A stretch of DNA of 64,000 bases from Acidaminococcus hominis (GCF_021044795.1 NZ_JAJNOP010000004.1), one strand, 5' to 3'. Numbered from the stretch's first letter, positions 49,749 to 58,857 are shown. Notes: generated by a model from the sequence alone, not told the origin. Made by a program: numbers and translations.

Positions 49749-51287
49749 TTACAGAATGCCAGGGGGCAGCGCCGTGCCTACGCCCGGCCCAATGGGAACG
49801 CCCAGCGCCATCCAGGCAATCATAAAGAGGATCCAGATGAACTGCAGAATCACGGCCAAGGGAATCAGGTTGGAAATAAAGGTCCCCACGGTTACGTTGG
49901 GATCGTATTTTTCCTGGGCCACGCTGAGCATCATCCACAGATAGGGCATCATGGGGGTGAAGCTGTTGCCCGGGGAGTCCCCCAGCCGGTACAGCAGCTG
50001 GGCAAAGCCCGGATGGTAGCCCAGCAGCATGAACATGGGCACAAAAATGGGAGCGAAAATAGCCCATTTGGCAGAACCCGAGGACATGAAAATATTAACG
50101 AAGGCGCACACCAGCACAAAGGTCACGCACAGGGGAATGCCCGTAAAGCCGGCGCTTTTCAGGAAATCCGCTCCGGAAATGGCCAGCAGGGTACCCAGAT
50201 GGGTCCAGTTGAACAACCCCTGGAACTGGCCGCAGAAGAAGCAGAACACCACGTAGGAACCCATGGCTGCCATCTGCTTGACCATGGCGTTGTTGATGCT
50301 GCGGACATCCTTGAATTTCCCTACCGTAATGCCGTAGGCAATCCCTGCCAGGCTCATGAGCCCAAAGAGAATGGGAATCATGCCCTTCAGCAGCAGGGAA
50401 CCCACCAGGGAACCGTTCTTGGACAGCACGCCGCTGAAAAAGCCGGCCGCAATAAGGGCACAATAGGCCAGAGTCACCAGCCCGGCGTTGCGCATCCCCC
50501 GTTTTTCTTCCTGGGTAACTTCCTGAACCCCTTCCAGGTCCTTGGCTTCGTACTTGCCAAAGCGGGGTTCCACCAGCACCTTGGAGAAATAGCCCAACAC
50601 CCAGGAAACCAGGAAGGTGGATACAAACATAAAATACCAGTTGCAGGTCACGTCCACCACAAAGGAGCTGTTGCCCAAAAAGGCTTCAATGGCCTGGTTG
50701 GTCATGCCCTGAAGCAGGGAATCCGTCCCGGCAATCAGCAGGTTGGCGGTAAAGCCGGCGTTGGAGCCGGCGTAGCCCACAATCATGCCCACCAGGGGAT
50801 TCTTCCCCACCCCGATGTACACCAGGGCTGCCAGAGGCGGAATCACCACCGCTGCCGTATCGGAGGCGATGTTGCCCATAACCCCAACAAACGCCACCAG
50901 ATAGGGTACAATGCCGGGCGGCACGTTGTGCATGCTCCGGCGCAGCAGGCTGATGAGCAGCCCGGATTCCTCACAAAAGCCAATGGCCAGGGTCATGGTG
51001 ATCACAAGGCCCAGGGGCGCAAAGCCCGAGAAGTTGCTGACCAAATGGGTCAAAAGCCAGTTTACCCCGTCCTTGGAAAACAGGTTCTGGGACATGACCA
51101 GCTTCCCGGTTGCAGGGTTTTCCAGGGCCACTCCGGAAGCCGTAAGACCTGCGCCAATCAGTGCGGTAATCAAAAACAAAATGCAAAACAGGATGGCCGG
51201 CGGGGGCAGCTTGGCACAAACCCGCTCCACTCCATTCAAAAACCGGTCCACCCAAGGGGTCTTGGGTGACGCTTTTCCTTCTGCCAT
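49749..51287 (-). CDS. AbgT-family transporter
   Basis: A 512-residue polytopic membrane protein. The N-terminus FLNGVERVCAKLPPPAILFCILFLI, the mid-region GNIASDTAAVVIPPLAALVYIGVGKNPLVGM near 165-195 and the C-terminal YRLGDSPGNSFTPMMPY near 445-461 match the AbgT family. Known members carry p-aminobenzoyl-glutamate, other aminoacyl compounds, or export sulfonamides. GAGGAAT precedes the ATG. An inverted repeat GTTAC-N10-GTAAC (51337-51356) lies about 50 bases upstream as a possible operator. Substrate unknown. Confidence 0.9.
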   Translation of the reverse strand: MAEGKASPKTPWVDRFLNGVERVCAKLPPPAILFCILFLITALIGAGLTASGVALENPATGKLVMSQNLFSKDGVNWLLTHLVSNFSGFAPLGLVITMTLAIGFCEESGLLISLLRRSMHNVPPGIVPYLVAFVGVMGNIASDTAAVVIPPLAALVYIGVGKNPLVGMIVGYAGSNAGFTANLLIAGTDSLLQGMTNQAIEAFLGNSSFVVDVTCNWYFMFVSTFLVSWVLGYFSKVLVEPRFGKYEAKDLEGVQEVTQEEKRGMRNAGLVTLAYCALIAAGFFSGVLSKNGSLVGSLLLKGMIPILFGLMSLAGIAYGITVGKFKDVRSINNAMVKQMAAMGSYVVFCFFCGQFQGLFNWTHLGTLLAISGADFLKSAGFTGIPLCVTFVLVCAFVNIFMSSGSAKWAIFAPIFVPMFMLLGYHPGFAQLLYRLGDSPGNSFTPMMPYLWMMLSVAQEKYDPNVTVGTFISNLIPLAVILQFIWILFMIAWMALGVPIGPGVGTALPPGIL

Positions 51288-51368
51288 ACCCCATTCCTCT
51301 TTTCCCTGTAGATTTGCACTGCCGTGCTGCGTTACAAATTATGGTGTAACCGTTTTTTACTACTGCTC

Positions 51369-51839
51369 CTAAAAATGCTTTCCTTGTTCCTCATCCCAGC
51401 TTTCCAAGGACCGGGGTTTGCCAAGGACCATCGCCCAGGCCATACCCTGGCGCAGGCCGCCGGCCAGCAGAGGATTCTGCGGTTTGGGTGCCTGGGGAGC
51501 TGCGTCCGCCAGGGGCACCTCCGGGGTTAAATCCCGGATCTCGTCCTTCAGGTCTTCCTTTAGGGGCTGGATCGTGGGCTTTAGGTCCTCCACCTGCTCC
51601 TGCACCGTAGGCGTTACCCGGTGGCCTAAAGGCTCCGTGGCCGCAGCTTCTTCACAGGTAAAGGTACCGGGCTGGGCCGGCTGCCGCTTCACCGGCTGGG
51701 GCCCCTTGGGGAAACTGAGCTTGGGCAGCTTAGGCAGCTGCACGCCGCTTCCCGGCTTCTTGGGAGGCCGTTTTCTGGTCCACTGCCCCAAAATCAGAAA
51801 CCCAATCCAGAGCAGCACAATAATCAGGCCGCTGTCCAT
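51369..51839 (-). CDS. Small membrane-anchored Pro-rich protein
   Basis: A 156-residue protein not recognised. One N-terminal membrane helix (residues 3-19) is followed by a Pro- and Lys-rich linker (KKPGSGVQLPKLPKLSFPK), an acidic, Glu/Leu-rich stretch, and a C-terminal part ending in LLAGGLRQGMAWAMVLGKPRSLE. GTAGGAGG precedes the ATG. It lies 9 bases after floA, so it is probably the third gene of the NfeD-FloA operon and could be a scaffold partner; that is inferred from position alone. Confidence 0.7.
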   Translation of the reverse strand: MDSGLIIVLLWIGFLILGQWTRKRPPKKPGSGVQLPKLPKLSFPKGPQPVKRQPAQPGTFTCEEAAATEPLGHRVTPTVQEQVEDLKPTIQPLKEDLKDEIRDLTPEVPLADAAPQAPKPQNPLLAGGLRQGMAWAMVLGKPRSLESWDEEQGKHF

Positions 51840-51848
51840 AGGCGCCTC

Positions 51849-52847
51849 CTACTTCACCGGCTGGGAAGGTTTGGGAGCTGCTTCCTGGGAGCCAGCCGTC
51901 AGGCCTTCCCGCATTTTGGTATCGGCCAGCAGGTTGTTCAGCCGGTAATAATCCATCACTCCCAGATTCCCCTGCCGCAGGGCCTGGGCCAAAGCCTCGG
52001 GTACCTGCGCCTGGGCTTCCACCACCTTGGCCTGCATTTCCTGGGTATAGGCCCGCATTTCCTGCTCTTTGGCCACAGCCATGGCCCGGCGTTCTTCTGC
52101 CTTGGCCTGGGCAATATTCTTGTCGGCTTCGGCCTGGTCGGTCATCAGCTGGGCCCCAATGTTCCGGCCCACATCCACGTCGGCGATATCAATAGAGAGA
52201 ATTTCAAAGGCAGACCCTGCATCCAGCCCTTTGCTGAGCACGGTCCGGGAAATATGGTCCGGATTTTCCAAAACGTCCGTATGCTCCTCGGAGGAACCTA
52301 CGGTGGTAACAATCCCTTCGCCTACCCGGGCGATAATGGTGGATTCCCCGGCACCGCCTACCAGCCGGTCAATATTGGCCCGCACGGTAACCCGGGCCCG
52401 GACCTTCAGTTCAATACCATTTTTGGCCACAGCAGAAATCAAGGGCGTTTCAATCACCTTGGGGTTAACGCTCATCTGTACGGCTTCCAGCACATCCCGG
52501 CCAGCCAGGTCGATGGCTGCGGCCCGTTCAAAGGTCAGGGGAATGGCAGCCCGTTCTGCGGCAATCAGGGCATCCACCACCCGGTCCACGTCACCGCCGG
52601 CCAGGTAATGGGCTTCCAGCTGGTCCACATTCACGTCAAGACCGGCCTTGTTGGCCTTCACCAGAGGCAGGATAATCTTGGAGGGAATAACCCGCCGCAG
52701 CCGCATCCCCACCAGGGTAAAGATGTGTACGTTGACCCCAGCCGCCATAGCAGAGATCCACAGTCCCAAAGGCACAAAGTGCAGGAACAGGACAATTACC
52801 ACCAATAAAACAATCACAAAAAAGGAACTACCTAGTAATGCCAGCAT
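51849..52847 (-). CDS. floA: Flotillin-like protein FloA
   Basis: A 332-residue SPFH-type membrane scaffold protein. An N-terminal membrane hairpin (residues 6-50) is followed by the SPFH domain and a long helical, Ala-, Glu- and Gln-rich region with repeated EAQAQ-like segments (about 235-300). The length matches FloA/YqfA. AAAGGAG precedes the ATG. NfeD lies directly upstream, the standard pairing. It organises membrane microdomains in Firmicutes. Confidence 0.93.
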   Translation of the reverse strand: MLALLGSSFFVIVLLVVIVLFLHFVPLGLWISAMAAGVNVHIFTLVGMRLRRVIPSKIILPLVKANKAGLDVNVDQLEAHYLAGGDVDRVVDALIAAERAAIPLTFERAAAIDLAGRDVLEAVQMSVNPKVIETPLISAVAKNGIELKVRARVTVRANIDRLVGGAGESTIIARVGEGIVTTVGSSEEHTDVLENPDHISRTVLSKGLDAGSAFEILSIDIADVDVGRNIGAQLMTDQAEADKNIAQAKAEERRAMAVAKEQEMRAYTQEMQAKVVEAQAQVPEALAQALRQGNLGVMDYYRLNNLLADTKMREGLTAGSQEAAPKPSQPVK

Positions 52848-52848
52848 C

Positions 52849-53313
52849 TCAGTTCTCCTTTCGTACTACCGTGCGGCCGCCGGTAACGGCCACCACTTTC
52901 ACCCGGGTCCCCGGCTCGTAAAATTCTCCGTCGGTAACGCAGTCCACCGGTTCCCCGTCAATCATTACCTTGCCTGCGGGCCGCAGCACCGTTTGGGCGA
53001 TGCCCACCTTGCCCAGCAGGTCTTTCCGTTCCTCACTGCCCTGGTAGCCCCGTTCTGCGGTGGAACGCCAGCGCAGGGTCAGCCGCCGGCCCAGCCAGCT
53101 TTCCGGCATCAGCCGGATCAGCACGTAGGCGGCAAAAAGCAGCAGCACCAAAGCGATCAGCACCGCTACGGCAGCGGTAGTACCAGCGCCCAGGGAAAAA
53201 TACAGGGCCCCCAAAAGGCACACCAGCCCTGCGGCTCCAAAGACCCCGAAGCCGGGAATCAGTGCTTCGATGCCCAGGAGGATGGCGCCAAAAACCAATA
53301 AATTGATTGCCAT
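52849..53313 (-). CDS. NfeD-family membrane protein
   Basis: The start is the ATG giving MAINLLVFG, with GGAGG upstream. The 154-residue short NfeD has four hydrophobic segments in the first half, then a cytosolic OB-fold domain: GKVGIAQTVLRPAGKVMIDGEPVD near 100-125. It lies 1 base upstream of floA. It probably works with FloA in membrane organisation. Confidence 0.88.
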   Translation of the reverse strand: MAINLLVFGAILLGIEALIPGFGVFGAAGLVCLLGALYFSLGAGTTAAVAVLIALVLLLFAAYVLIRLMPESWLGRRLTLRWRSTAERGYQGSEERKDLLGKVGIAQTVLRPAGKVMIDGEPVDCVTDGEFYEPGTRVKVVAVTGGRTVVRKEN

Positions 53314-53491
53314 AACACCCTCCGTTTCTGCCAGTTTTCTACCTGGCAACAGATTAGATACATTGTACCATATCCCTGTTGCAATGTAGAAGGAAAAACA
53401 AATAAAGGAAAGCGAAATTGTTCAGAATTTCCAGGCATTGGCGAAAGTGAAAGGAAAAGAAGGACGGCAGGGCCAAAACTCGCCCCACATG

Positions 53492-53527
53492 AAAACGCCA
53501 GGTCAGGTTTCCCCAATCTGGCGTTTT
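53492..53527 (-). terminator. Terminator of the LivK-type gene
   Basis: AAAACGCCAG (53492-53501) pairs with CTGGCGTTTT (53518-53527), with T-runs at the ends, 45 bases after the stop. Confidence 0.7.
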
Positions 53528-53572
53528 CCCCTAGTTAGCAAACAATAGAAAGAAGTATGCAGTTTTTTAGGT

Positions 53573-54745
53573 TCAGGGATTAATCTTTTCCCTGAAGGTT
53601 TGGACACCATTCTTCAGTTCGATGATGGTGCCGCCGGTGATGGGATTGTGTTCCTTATCTACGGTGAATTTGCCTGTAGCAATGGGGAAATCCTTCATCT
53701 TGGCGATTTCTTCGGCAATCTTGGTGCCATCAGTGGTGCCGGCTCTCTTAATGGCTTCTGCCGCTACCAGTACGCAGTCATAGGCATGGATGGCGAAGCT
53801 GTCCGGTTCTGCGTTGTATTTGGCTTTGTAGTCTTTGATGAACTTTTGGATGGTAGGGTCCTGGTCCTGGGCAGAATAGGCACTGCTGAAGTAGGTATTG
53901 TTCAGGGCATCGGCACCGGCAATTTCTACCAGTTTCGGAGAATCCCAACCATCGGAGCCCAGAATCGGGCAGGTCAGGCCCACTTCACGGGCTTGTTTCA
54001 CAATCTTGGAAACTTCTTCATAATAGGCCGGCACGTACAGGACGTCCGGATTGGAAGCCTTCAGTTTGGTCAGGGCTGCTTTGAAGTCCTGGTCCTTGGC
54101 CAGGAAGGCTTCTTTGGCAACCACTTTGCCGCCGCCTGCCTCGAAAGTCTTGGTGAACACGTCCACCAGGCCCTTGGAATAGTCACTGGAAGAATCAAAA
54201 TAGATGGCTGCATTCTTCACGTTCAGGCTCTTCAGGGCGAAGGTTGCCATAACCTTGCCTTGGAAAGGATCGGTGAAGCAAGTCCGGAAGATATAGGGAC
54301 GAACCTTGCCTTGTTCATCCACCGTAATGCCGGGAGCCGTTGCCGTAGGCGCAATCAGGGGGACCTTGGCGTTGGTCACCACCGGGGTAGCTGCCGCCAC
54401 ACAGCCGCTGGTAGCCGGGCCTACAATGACGGCCACCTTATCCTTGGAAATCAACTTGGTGGCCTGGTTGCCGGATTCGGAAGGCTCGGACTTGTTGTCG
54501 GCCTGAACAATGGTAATCTTTTTGCCGTTGATGCCGCCTTTGGCATTGATTTCGTCCACGGCCATGGTCATGCCGTTGTAGGCTGATTTGCCGTAGTTGG
54601 CCACGTTGCCCGTCATTTCGAACAGGGCGCCCATTTTCACTTCGTTGCTGTTGGCGGCCTGCTTTTTATCGCCGCAGCCTGCAAACAGTGTGGCCAGCGC
54701 CGTGGTCATGGCCAGTGCACCCACTGCTTTTTTCCATCCTTTCAT
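53573..54745 (-). CDS. LivK-type branched-chain amino acid binding lipoprotein
   Basis: The start is the ATG giving MKGWKKAVGAL, with GAAGGTG upstream; an in-frame GTG 15 bases earlier is less likely. The 390-residue receptor has a lipobox LFAGCGD near residue 23 and the type I periplasmic fold: GALFEMTGNVANYGKSAYNGM near 38-58, INAKGGINGKKI near 70, and VAVIVGPATSGCVAAATP near 105-122. No Liv permease or ATPase genes are nearby, so it must work with a system elsewhere, or is an orphan receptor. Ligand not identifiable. Confidence 0.9.
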   Translation of the reverse strand: MKGWKKAVGALAMTTALATLFAGCGDKKQAANSNEVKMGALFEMTGNVANYGKSAYNGMTMAVDEINAKGGINGKKITIVQADNKSEPSESGNQATKLISKDKVAVIVGPATSGCVAAATPVVTNAKVPLIAPTATAPGITVDEQGKVRPYIFRTCFTDPFQGKVMATFALKSLNVKNAAIYFDSSSDYSKGLVDVFTKTFEAGGGKVVAKEAFLAKDQDFKAALTKLKASNPDVLYVPAYYEEVSKIVKQAREVGLTCPILGSDGWDSPKLVEIAGADALNNTYFSSAYSAQDQDPTIQKFIKDYKAKYNAEPDSFAIHAYDCVLVAAEAIKRAGTTDGTKIAEEIAKMKDFPIATGKFTVDKEHNPITGGTIIELKNGVQTFREKINP

Positions 54746-54822
54746 GCCCAACACCTTCACTTCATTTTGATTTCTTGCCAGGGACCAGTGCTAACGAAAG
54801 CCTGTCTAACAAGTTAATGCCT

Positions 54823-54850
54823 ATTATAGCATGTGTTTCCGATTTTGCAA
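54823..54850 (-). promoter_or_regulatory. Promoter of the LivK-type gene
   Basis: On the minus strand TTGCAA (54845-54850) is followed after 16 bases by TATAAT (54823-54828), with a TGC extended -10. Confidence 0.7.
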
Positions 54851-55070
54851 CACTTTATTTTACAAGTTTCTTAAATATTACCCGTATTGTATACCGTATT
54901 TATGTATACTTTGTTCTTTATTTGCTGTTTTTATGTACTTTTGTCCTTTATATAAATACTTTACCATTATTTTGTCCTGCTTGAATCTACTTCTTTAGTA
55001 GAACGATACCCTGTAAGTTCAATAAATCGTTTCCCATGAGTCTAAACAAATAAAATGAGGCAGAAAAAGA

Positions 55071-55099
55071 AAAATTCCGGCCAGAAAAACTGACCGGAG
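55071..55099. terminator. Terminator of the MATE exporter gene
   Basis: TTCCGGCCAG pairs with CTGACCGGAG with one mismatch, flanked by A- and T-runs, about 90 bases after the MATE stop on the minus strand. Confidence 0.6.
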
Positions 55100-55186
55100 T
55101 TTTTTATTCCAAACGATACAAAATTGTGAAGCACCAAAAACCGCGGACGGGAACAGCCTTTCCCAGCAGGCCCTGGATTCCCCGCC

Positions 55187-56521
55187 CTAAATCACCCGGC
55201 AGGTTTCCCAGCTGCCCTTTTTGTACCGCCAGATAAAAATCAGCCCCCGAATGGTCCAGTCCAGGCACATGGCATAGGCAATGCCCAGGACCCCCTGGTG
55301 AAGCACCAGGGCAAAAAGGATGGAAAAACACAGCCGGACCCCCAGGGTGGTAAACAGGGACGTGGCCATGGTAAAGTTCACGTCTCCGCAGGCCCGCAGG
55401 CCTTTGCCCAAGGGGTCGGCAAAGGGGAATACCAGGGCGCTGAAAATATTGTGGATCAGCACCAGAAGAAGGGTCAGGCTCTTGGTCTGGGGCTCCAGAG
55501 CATAAAAGCTCAGCAGCACCGGGGTGGCGGCAAAGACCAGGGCATTCCAGCCAATGGCAAAAAACAAGGTGATTTTCGTCAGCTTATGGAAGTAATAGTC
55601 AGCCTGGGCAATGTCCCCTGCACCCATGCACTGGCCAATCACGGTAATGTACACCGGACCCATGGCAACACAGACCAGGGACGCCACGGACCAGATGCTT
55701 TGGGCCACGCCGTTGGCTGCAATCTGGTAGGTGCCAAACAGGGCCACCACGCTGGACAGGGCCACTTTCACCAGCTGGAAGATACCGCTTTCCACCCCGT
55801 TGGGAATGGCAATCCGCAAGATGGTATGCTGCAGAGCACCGTCCAACCGGAAGATCCAGTCTTTCACGTACCACACCGGGTTCACCCGGGAGAAACACAG
55901 GGCTGTCATCACCACTGCGGAAAAGCTCCGGGCCACCAGGGACGGCCAGGCCACCCCGGCAACCCCAGCGTGGAATACAAAGACGCCCAGACAGTTGCCC
56001 ACCACGTTAATCAGGTTGGCCAAAATGGAAATGTACATGGAGGGACGGGTTTTCCCCAAGCTCCGGTACAGTGCCGAGCCTGCATTATAAATGGCCAGGG
56101 CCGGGTAGGAATAGGCAGAAATCCGCAGGTAGGTCACGCAGGCCTCCATCACCGCGGGCTCCACCCGGCCAAAAAGCAAGAGCATCAGCCGCTGATTGAA
56201 CGCCAGCACCAGGGCGGAGCTGACCACCGAAAACAGGAGGGAGGCGGTCAGCAGCTGGGACGCAGAGGCTCGTGCCTTGGGCAGGTCCTTCCGGCCAATG
56301 TACTGGCTGATGACCACGGCACCGCCGGCAGCTAGGGCCACAAACAAATTGATAAAAATAACGTTGAACGCATTCACCAGGGAAACCCCGGAAACGGCGG
56401 CCTCCCCTACGAACCCCACCACAAACACGTCGGCCAGGCCCACCAGAGCCAGCAGCAGCTGTTCCAGGAATAAGGGAATAATCAGATCTCGTAAGGCTTT
56501 GTTGGAAAATAACGTGGGTAA
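55187..56521 (-). CDS. MATE-family multidrug/sodium exporter with unresolved start
   Basis: At least 418 residues of a MATE exporter are clear from a GTG at 56443. However, the upstream codons in the same frame encode the expected family N-terminus (LFSNKALRDLIIPLFLEQLLLALVGLADVF in pieces), so the true protein starts near 56510-56525. No ATG, GTG or TTG occurs in that frame there, although AGGAGAAAGGG looks like a ribosome site. An ATG at 56540 is in another frame. Either a rare start codon, a frameshift or a sequencing error is present. Twelve membrane helices are otherwise intact. Confidence 0.8.
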   Translation of the reverse strand, partial: LPTLFSNKALRDLIIPLFLEQLLLALVGLADVFVVGFVGEAAVSGVSLVNAFNVIFINLFVALAAGGAVVISQYIGRKDLPKARASASQLLTASLLFSVVSSALVLAFNQRLMLLLFGRVEPAVMEACVTYLRISAYSYPALAIYNAGSALYRSLGKTRPSMYISILANLINVVGNCLGVFVFHAGVAGVAWPSLVARSFSAVVMTALCFSRVNPVWYVKDWIFRLDGALQHTILRIAIPNGVESGIFQLVKVALSSVVALFGTYQIAANGVAQSIWSVASLVCVAMGPVYITVIGQCMGAGDIAQADYYFHKLTKITLFFAIGWNALVFAATPVLLSFYALEPQTKSLTLLLVLIHNIFSALVFPFADPLGKGLRACGDVNFTMATSLFTTLGVRLCFSILFALVLHQGVLGIAYAMCLDWTIRGLIFIWRYKKGSWETCRVI

Positions 56522-56664
56522 GACTCCCTTTCTCCTGCATTTTGGGGCTTGCAGGCCGGCCCGGGGCGGTCTGCGCCCTTATCCTATTGTAGCGGCTGGG
56601 AGAAACTATGTTAAATGCCTATCCGATATCTTCTTCCATGCATTTTGCGCATAGAAAAAGCAGT

Positions 56665-57207
56665 TTATTTCTTTTCGTCCACGTACCGGATTTCCCCTAC
56701 AAACACCACGTGGGGTTCCCATTCGCCCTGGGCATTTACCGGATACGCCGCCGGGTTGGCCTTGTAATATTCCTGGATTTCCGGATCCAGGTCTTCCTTG
56801 GCAAACTGGTGCTGGTAAAGCTTATGGCACACAAAGGAAATCTTGGCTTCCTTGTAGCTGAGTCCCCCTTCCGGGAGTTCCACCGGCGTCAGGCCCGCTG
56901 CCGCCGCCTTGTCTTCCTTGCGGCCAGAGTGAGAGCCCATATAGCCCAGGGCCTTCTTGTATTCCGGCGGAAAGAAGCTGATGGTAAAGGTATCGGCCTT
57001 TTTCAGCAGCTCGCAGGTATACCGGGCCGGATGCAGGTAGACCGTGGCCGTGGCGCCGCTTTTCCCTGGACGGGTCCACAGGGTACCAAAGCTGCCCCAG
57101 CCAATGGTGCAGCCATTATTCTTTTCCAGATTGCCTACGGACACCAGCGCCCAGTTTTCCGGGAACATGTCCAAAATAGGGTATTGCTTACTCAGATAAT
57201 CAGTCAT
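56665..57207 (-). CDS. Flavin reductase-like protein, copy A
   Basis: A 180-residue member of the flavin reductase-like (FMN-binding split barrel) family. Seen are WALVSVGNLEKNNGCTIGWGSFG near 19-41, with an RPGKSGATATVYLHPARYT segment near 47-66 and FTISFFPPEYKKALGYMG near 73-90. It would bind FMN and reduce it, or use it as a cofactor. AAAGGAG precedes the ATG. It is nearly identical to copy B, 682 bases away. Confidence 0.87.
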   Translation of the reverse strand: MTDYLSKQYPILDMFPENWALVSVGNLEKNNGCTIGWGSFGTLWTRPGKSGATATVYLHPARYTCELLKKADTFTISFFPPEYKKALGYMGSHSGRKEDKAAAAGLTPVELPEGGLSYKEAKISFVCHKLYQHQFAKEDLDPEIQEYYKANPAAYPVNAQGEWEPHVVFVGEIRYVDEKK

Positions 57208-57233
57208 TGAAATGTACTCCTTTCGCTTACAAA

Positions 57234-57267
57234 AGATATAATACTCTTTTTGTAAGAAAAGAGCCAG
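57234..57267. promoter_or_regulatory. Long palindrome upstream of flavin reductase copy A
   Basis: CTTACAAAAGA is matched by TCTTTTTGTAAG around a TATAATAC centre, spanning the probable -10 region of copy A. At the same place in copy B the arms are degraded (CTTGCAACACA and CTTTTTATAG). It is a likely regulator binding site, of the type used by HxlR or MarR proteins, although the binding protein is unknown. Confidence 0.5.
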
Positions 57268-57346
57268 TACTCACTTTTGGGGAACTTGGTATGGAAGAAA
57301 ATACCGCCCTGCGCTCTCCGCCGCAGCCCTGCCTGAAAAAAACAAT

Positions 57347-57889
57347 TTATTTCTTCTCGTCCACGTACCGGATTTCCCCTACAAACACCACATGGGGTTC
57401 CCATTCGCCCTGGGCGTTTACCGGCAGCACCGCCGGGTTGGCCTTATAGAATTCCTGGATTTCCGGATCCAGGTCTTCCTTGGCAAACTGGTGCTGGTAG
57501 AGCTTATGGCACACAAAGGAAACACTAGCTTCCTTGTAGCTGAGCCCCCCTTCCGGAAGTTCCACCGGCGTCAGGCCCGCTGCCGCCGCCTTGTTTTCAT
57601 TCCGGCCAGAGTGGTAGCCCATATACCCCAGGGCCTTCTTGTATTCCGGCGGGAAAAAGCTGATGGTAAAGGTATCGGCTTTTTTTAACAGCTCGCAGGT
57701 ATACCGGGACGGATGGAGATAGACCGTAGCCGTGGCGCCGCTTTTCCCTGGACGGGTCCACAGGGTGCCAAAGCTGCCCCAGCCAATGGTGCAGCCATTA
57801 TTCTTTTCCAGATTGCCTACAGACACCAGCGCCCAATCTTTCGGGAACATATCCAAAATGGGGTATTGCTTACTCAGATAATCAGTCAT
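57347..57889 (-). CDS. Flavin reductase-like protein, copy B
   Basis: The start MTDYLSKQYPIL matches copy A and has AAAGGAG upstream. The 180 residues differ from copy A at about a dozen positions, for instance KDW for ENW near residue 18 and LPVNAQ for YPVNAQ near the C-terminus. All family motifs are intact, so both copies should be functional. It is the upstream member on the minus strand. Confidence 0.87.
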   Translation of the reverse strand: MTDYLSKQYPILDMFPKDWALVSVGNLEKNNGCTIGWGSFGTLWTRPGKSGATATVYLHPSRYTCELLKKADTFTISFFPPEYKKALGYMGYHSGRNENKAAAAGLTPVELPEGGLSYKEASVSFVCHKLYQHQFAKEDLDPEIQEFYKANPAVLPVNAQGEWEPHVVFVGEIRYVDEKK

Positions 57890-58164
57890 TGAAATATACT
57901 CCTTTCGCTTGCAACACATATAATACTCTTTTTATAGGAAAAGAGCCAGTACTCCCTTTCAAGGAATTTGGTATGGGAGAAGATCCCGCCCTAGAGATAC
58001 TCTGCTCCTAGCTTAGACGCGCCTTGCCCAGCGCTTTCCCCCACAAAAAACGCCAGCCCCCGCTGCAATTGCTGGCAGGGGAGCTGGTGCTGGGTAAGGG
58101 AGCCCGCTAAAAGCTTGGAAAACGGTTTATTGATCGATAGAGAACAATTTGGGGCCGTCCGGCA
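57890..58164. other. Intergenic region between copy B and the VWA gene
   Basis: It contains the copy B promoter region with the degraded palindrome and the terminator of the VWA gene. No further gene seen. Confidence 0.6.
58045..58086 (-). terminator. Terminator of the VWA gene
   Basis: On the minus strand CCAGCTCCCC pairs with GGGGGCTGG and is followed by CGTTTTTT. It lies about 80 bases after the VWA stop. Confidence 0.65.
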
Positions 58165-58857
58165 TTATAGTTTTTTGGTTTTCCCGGAGCTTTTCTTGGC
58201 GCTTCTCTTCGGTTTTCCAGAACGCTGAGCAGCATCCAGCCGGATGGATTCAAGGGCATCCTCCGGCACTTTGCCTACTGCGCGGAACTCGCTGACGGCC
58301 TCACTCATGGCCCTAAAGTTCAGTTCCGTACCGGCTTCGTCTGCCAGATAGTCCACCGCCCGGTCGGCACCAATGCCAAACTGGCTAGCCGTTTCCACCG
58401 CGTCCATATTGGCCCCCAGGAAGATGAACTCCCAGCCCTTGGCTTTCTGGGCCTCAATCAGGGCTTTGACTTTCTCCGTGGTGTACTCCCGGCTGGAATT
58501 TTCGTACCCGTCGGTGATAATCACAAACAGCACCTTTTCCGCCCGGTAATCCTCCGCCGTATTGGCCTGGACCTGTTTGATTTTCTGAATGGTTTTACCC
58601 AGGGCATCTAGCAGCGCCGTGCAGCCCCGCACATAGTAGTCCTTTTCCGTCAGGGGCGCTACCGCCTGGATATTGATCCGGTCGTGGAGCAGTTCGTACT
58701 GATCATCAAAGAGCACGGTGGTAAGCACGCATTCCCCCTCCACGGCTTTCTGCTTTTTCAGGAAGGAATTGTAGCCTCCCAGGGTGTCCGATTCCAGGCC
58801 TGCCATGGAGCCGCTGCGGTCCAAGATAAATACCAGTTCCGTTAAATTCTTTTTCAT
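58165..58857 (-). CDS. VWA-domain protein
   Basis: A 230-residue cytosolic protein consisting of one von Willebrand factor A domain with a complete MIDAS metal site: FILDRSGSMAG near 11-21, the conserved Thr in GCTALLDAL near 78-86, and IITDGYENSS near 113-122. A basic Lys/Ser tail (PKRSAKKSSGKTKKL) ends the protein and could bind nucleic acid or membrane. AAAAGGAGG precedes the ATG. Resembles TerY-like VWA proteins. The macrodomain gene lies upstream in the same direction, 117 bases away. Confidence 0.85.
   Translation of the reverse strand: MKKNLTELVFILDRSGSMAGLESDTLGGYNSFLKKQKAVEGECVLTTVLFDDQYELLHDRINIQAVAPLTEKDYYVRGCTALLDALGKTIQKIKQVQANTAEDYRAEKVLFVIITDGYENSSREYTTEKVKALIEAQKAKGWEFIFLGANMDAVETASQFGIGADRAVDYLADEAGTELNFRAMSEAVSEFRAVGKVPEDALESIRLDAAQRSGKPKRSAKKSSGKTKKL

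Larger units (their letters stand above)
54746..55186. other. AT-rich intergenic region upstream of the LivK-type gene
   Basis: 441 bases. It contains the LivK-type promoter (54823-54850), about 200 AT-rich bases without recognised features, and the MATE terminator (55071-55099). Nothing coding was recognised. Confidence 0.6.
56661..57992. repeat. Tandem duplication, about 682-base unit
   Basis: The segment from about 56661 to 57306 is repeated with few differences from about 57340 to 57992. Both coding regions, their ribosome sites and about 80 bases of upstream sequence are included. Differences are mostly single bases, so the event is recent. Confidence 0.85.
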
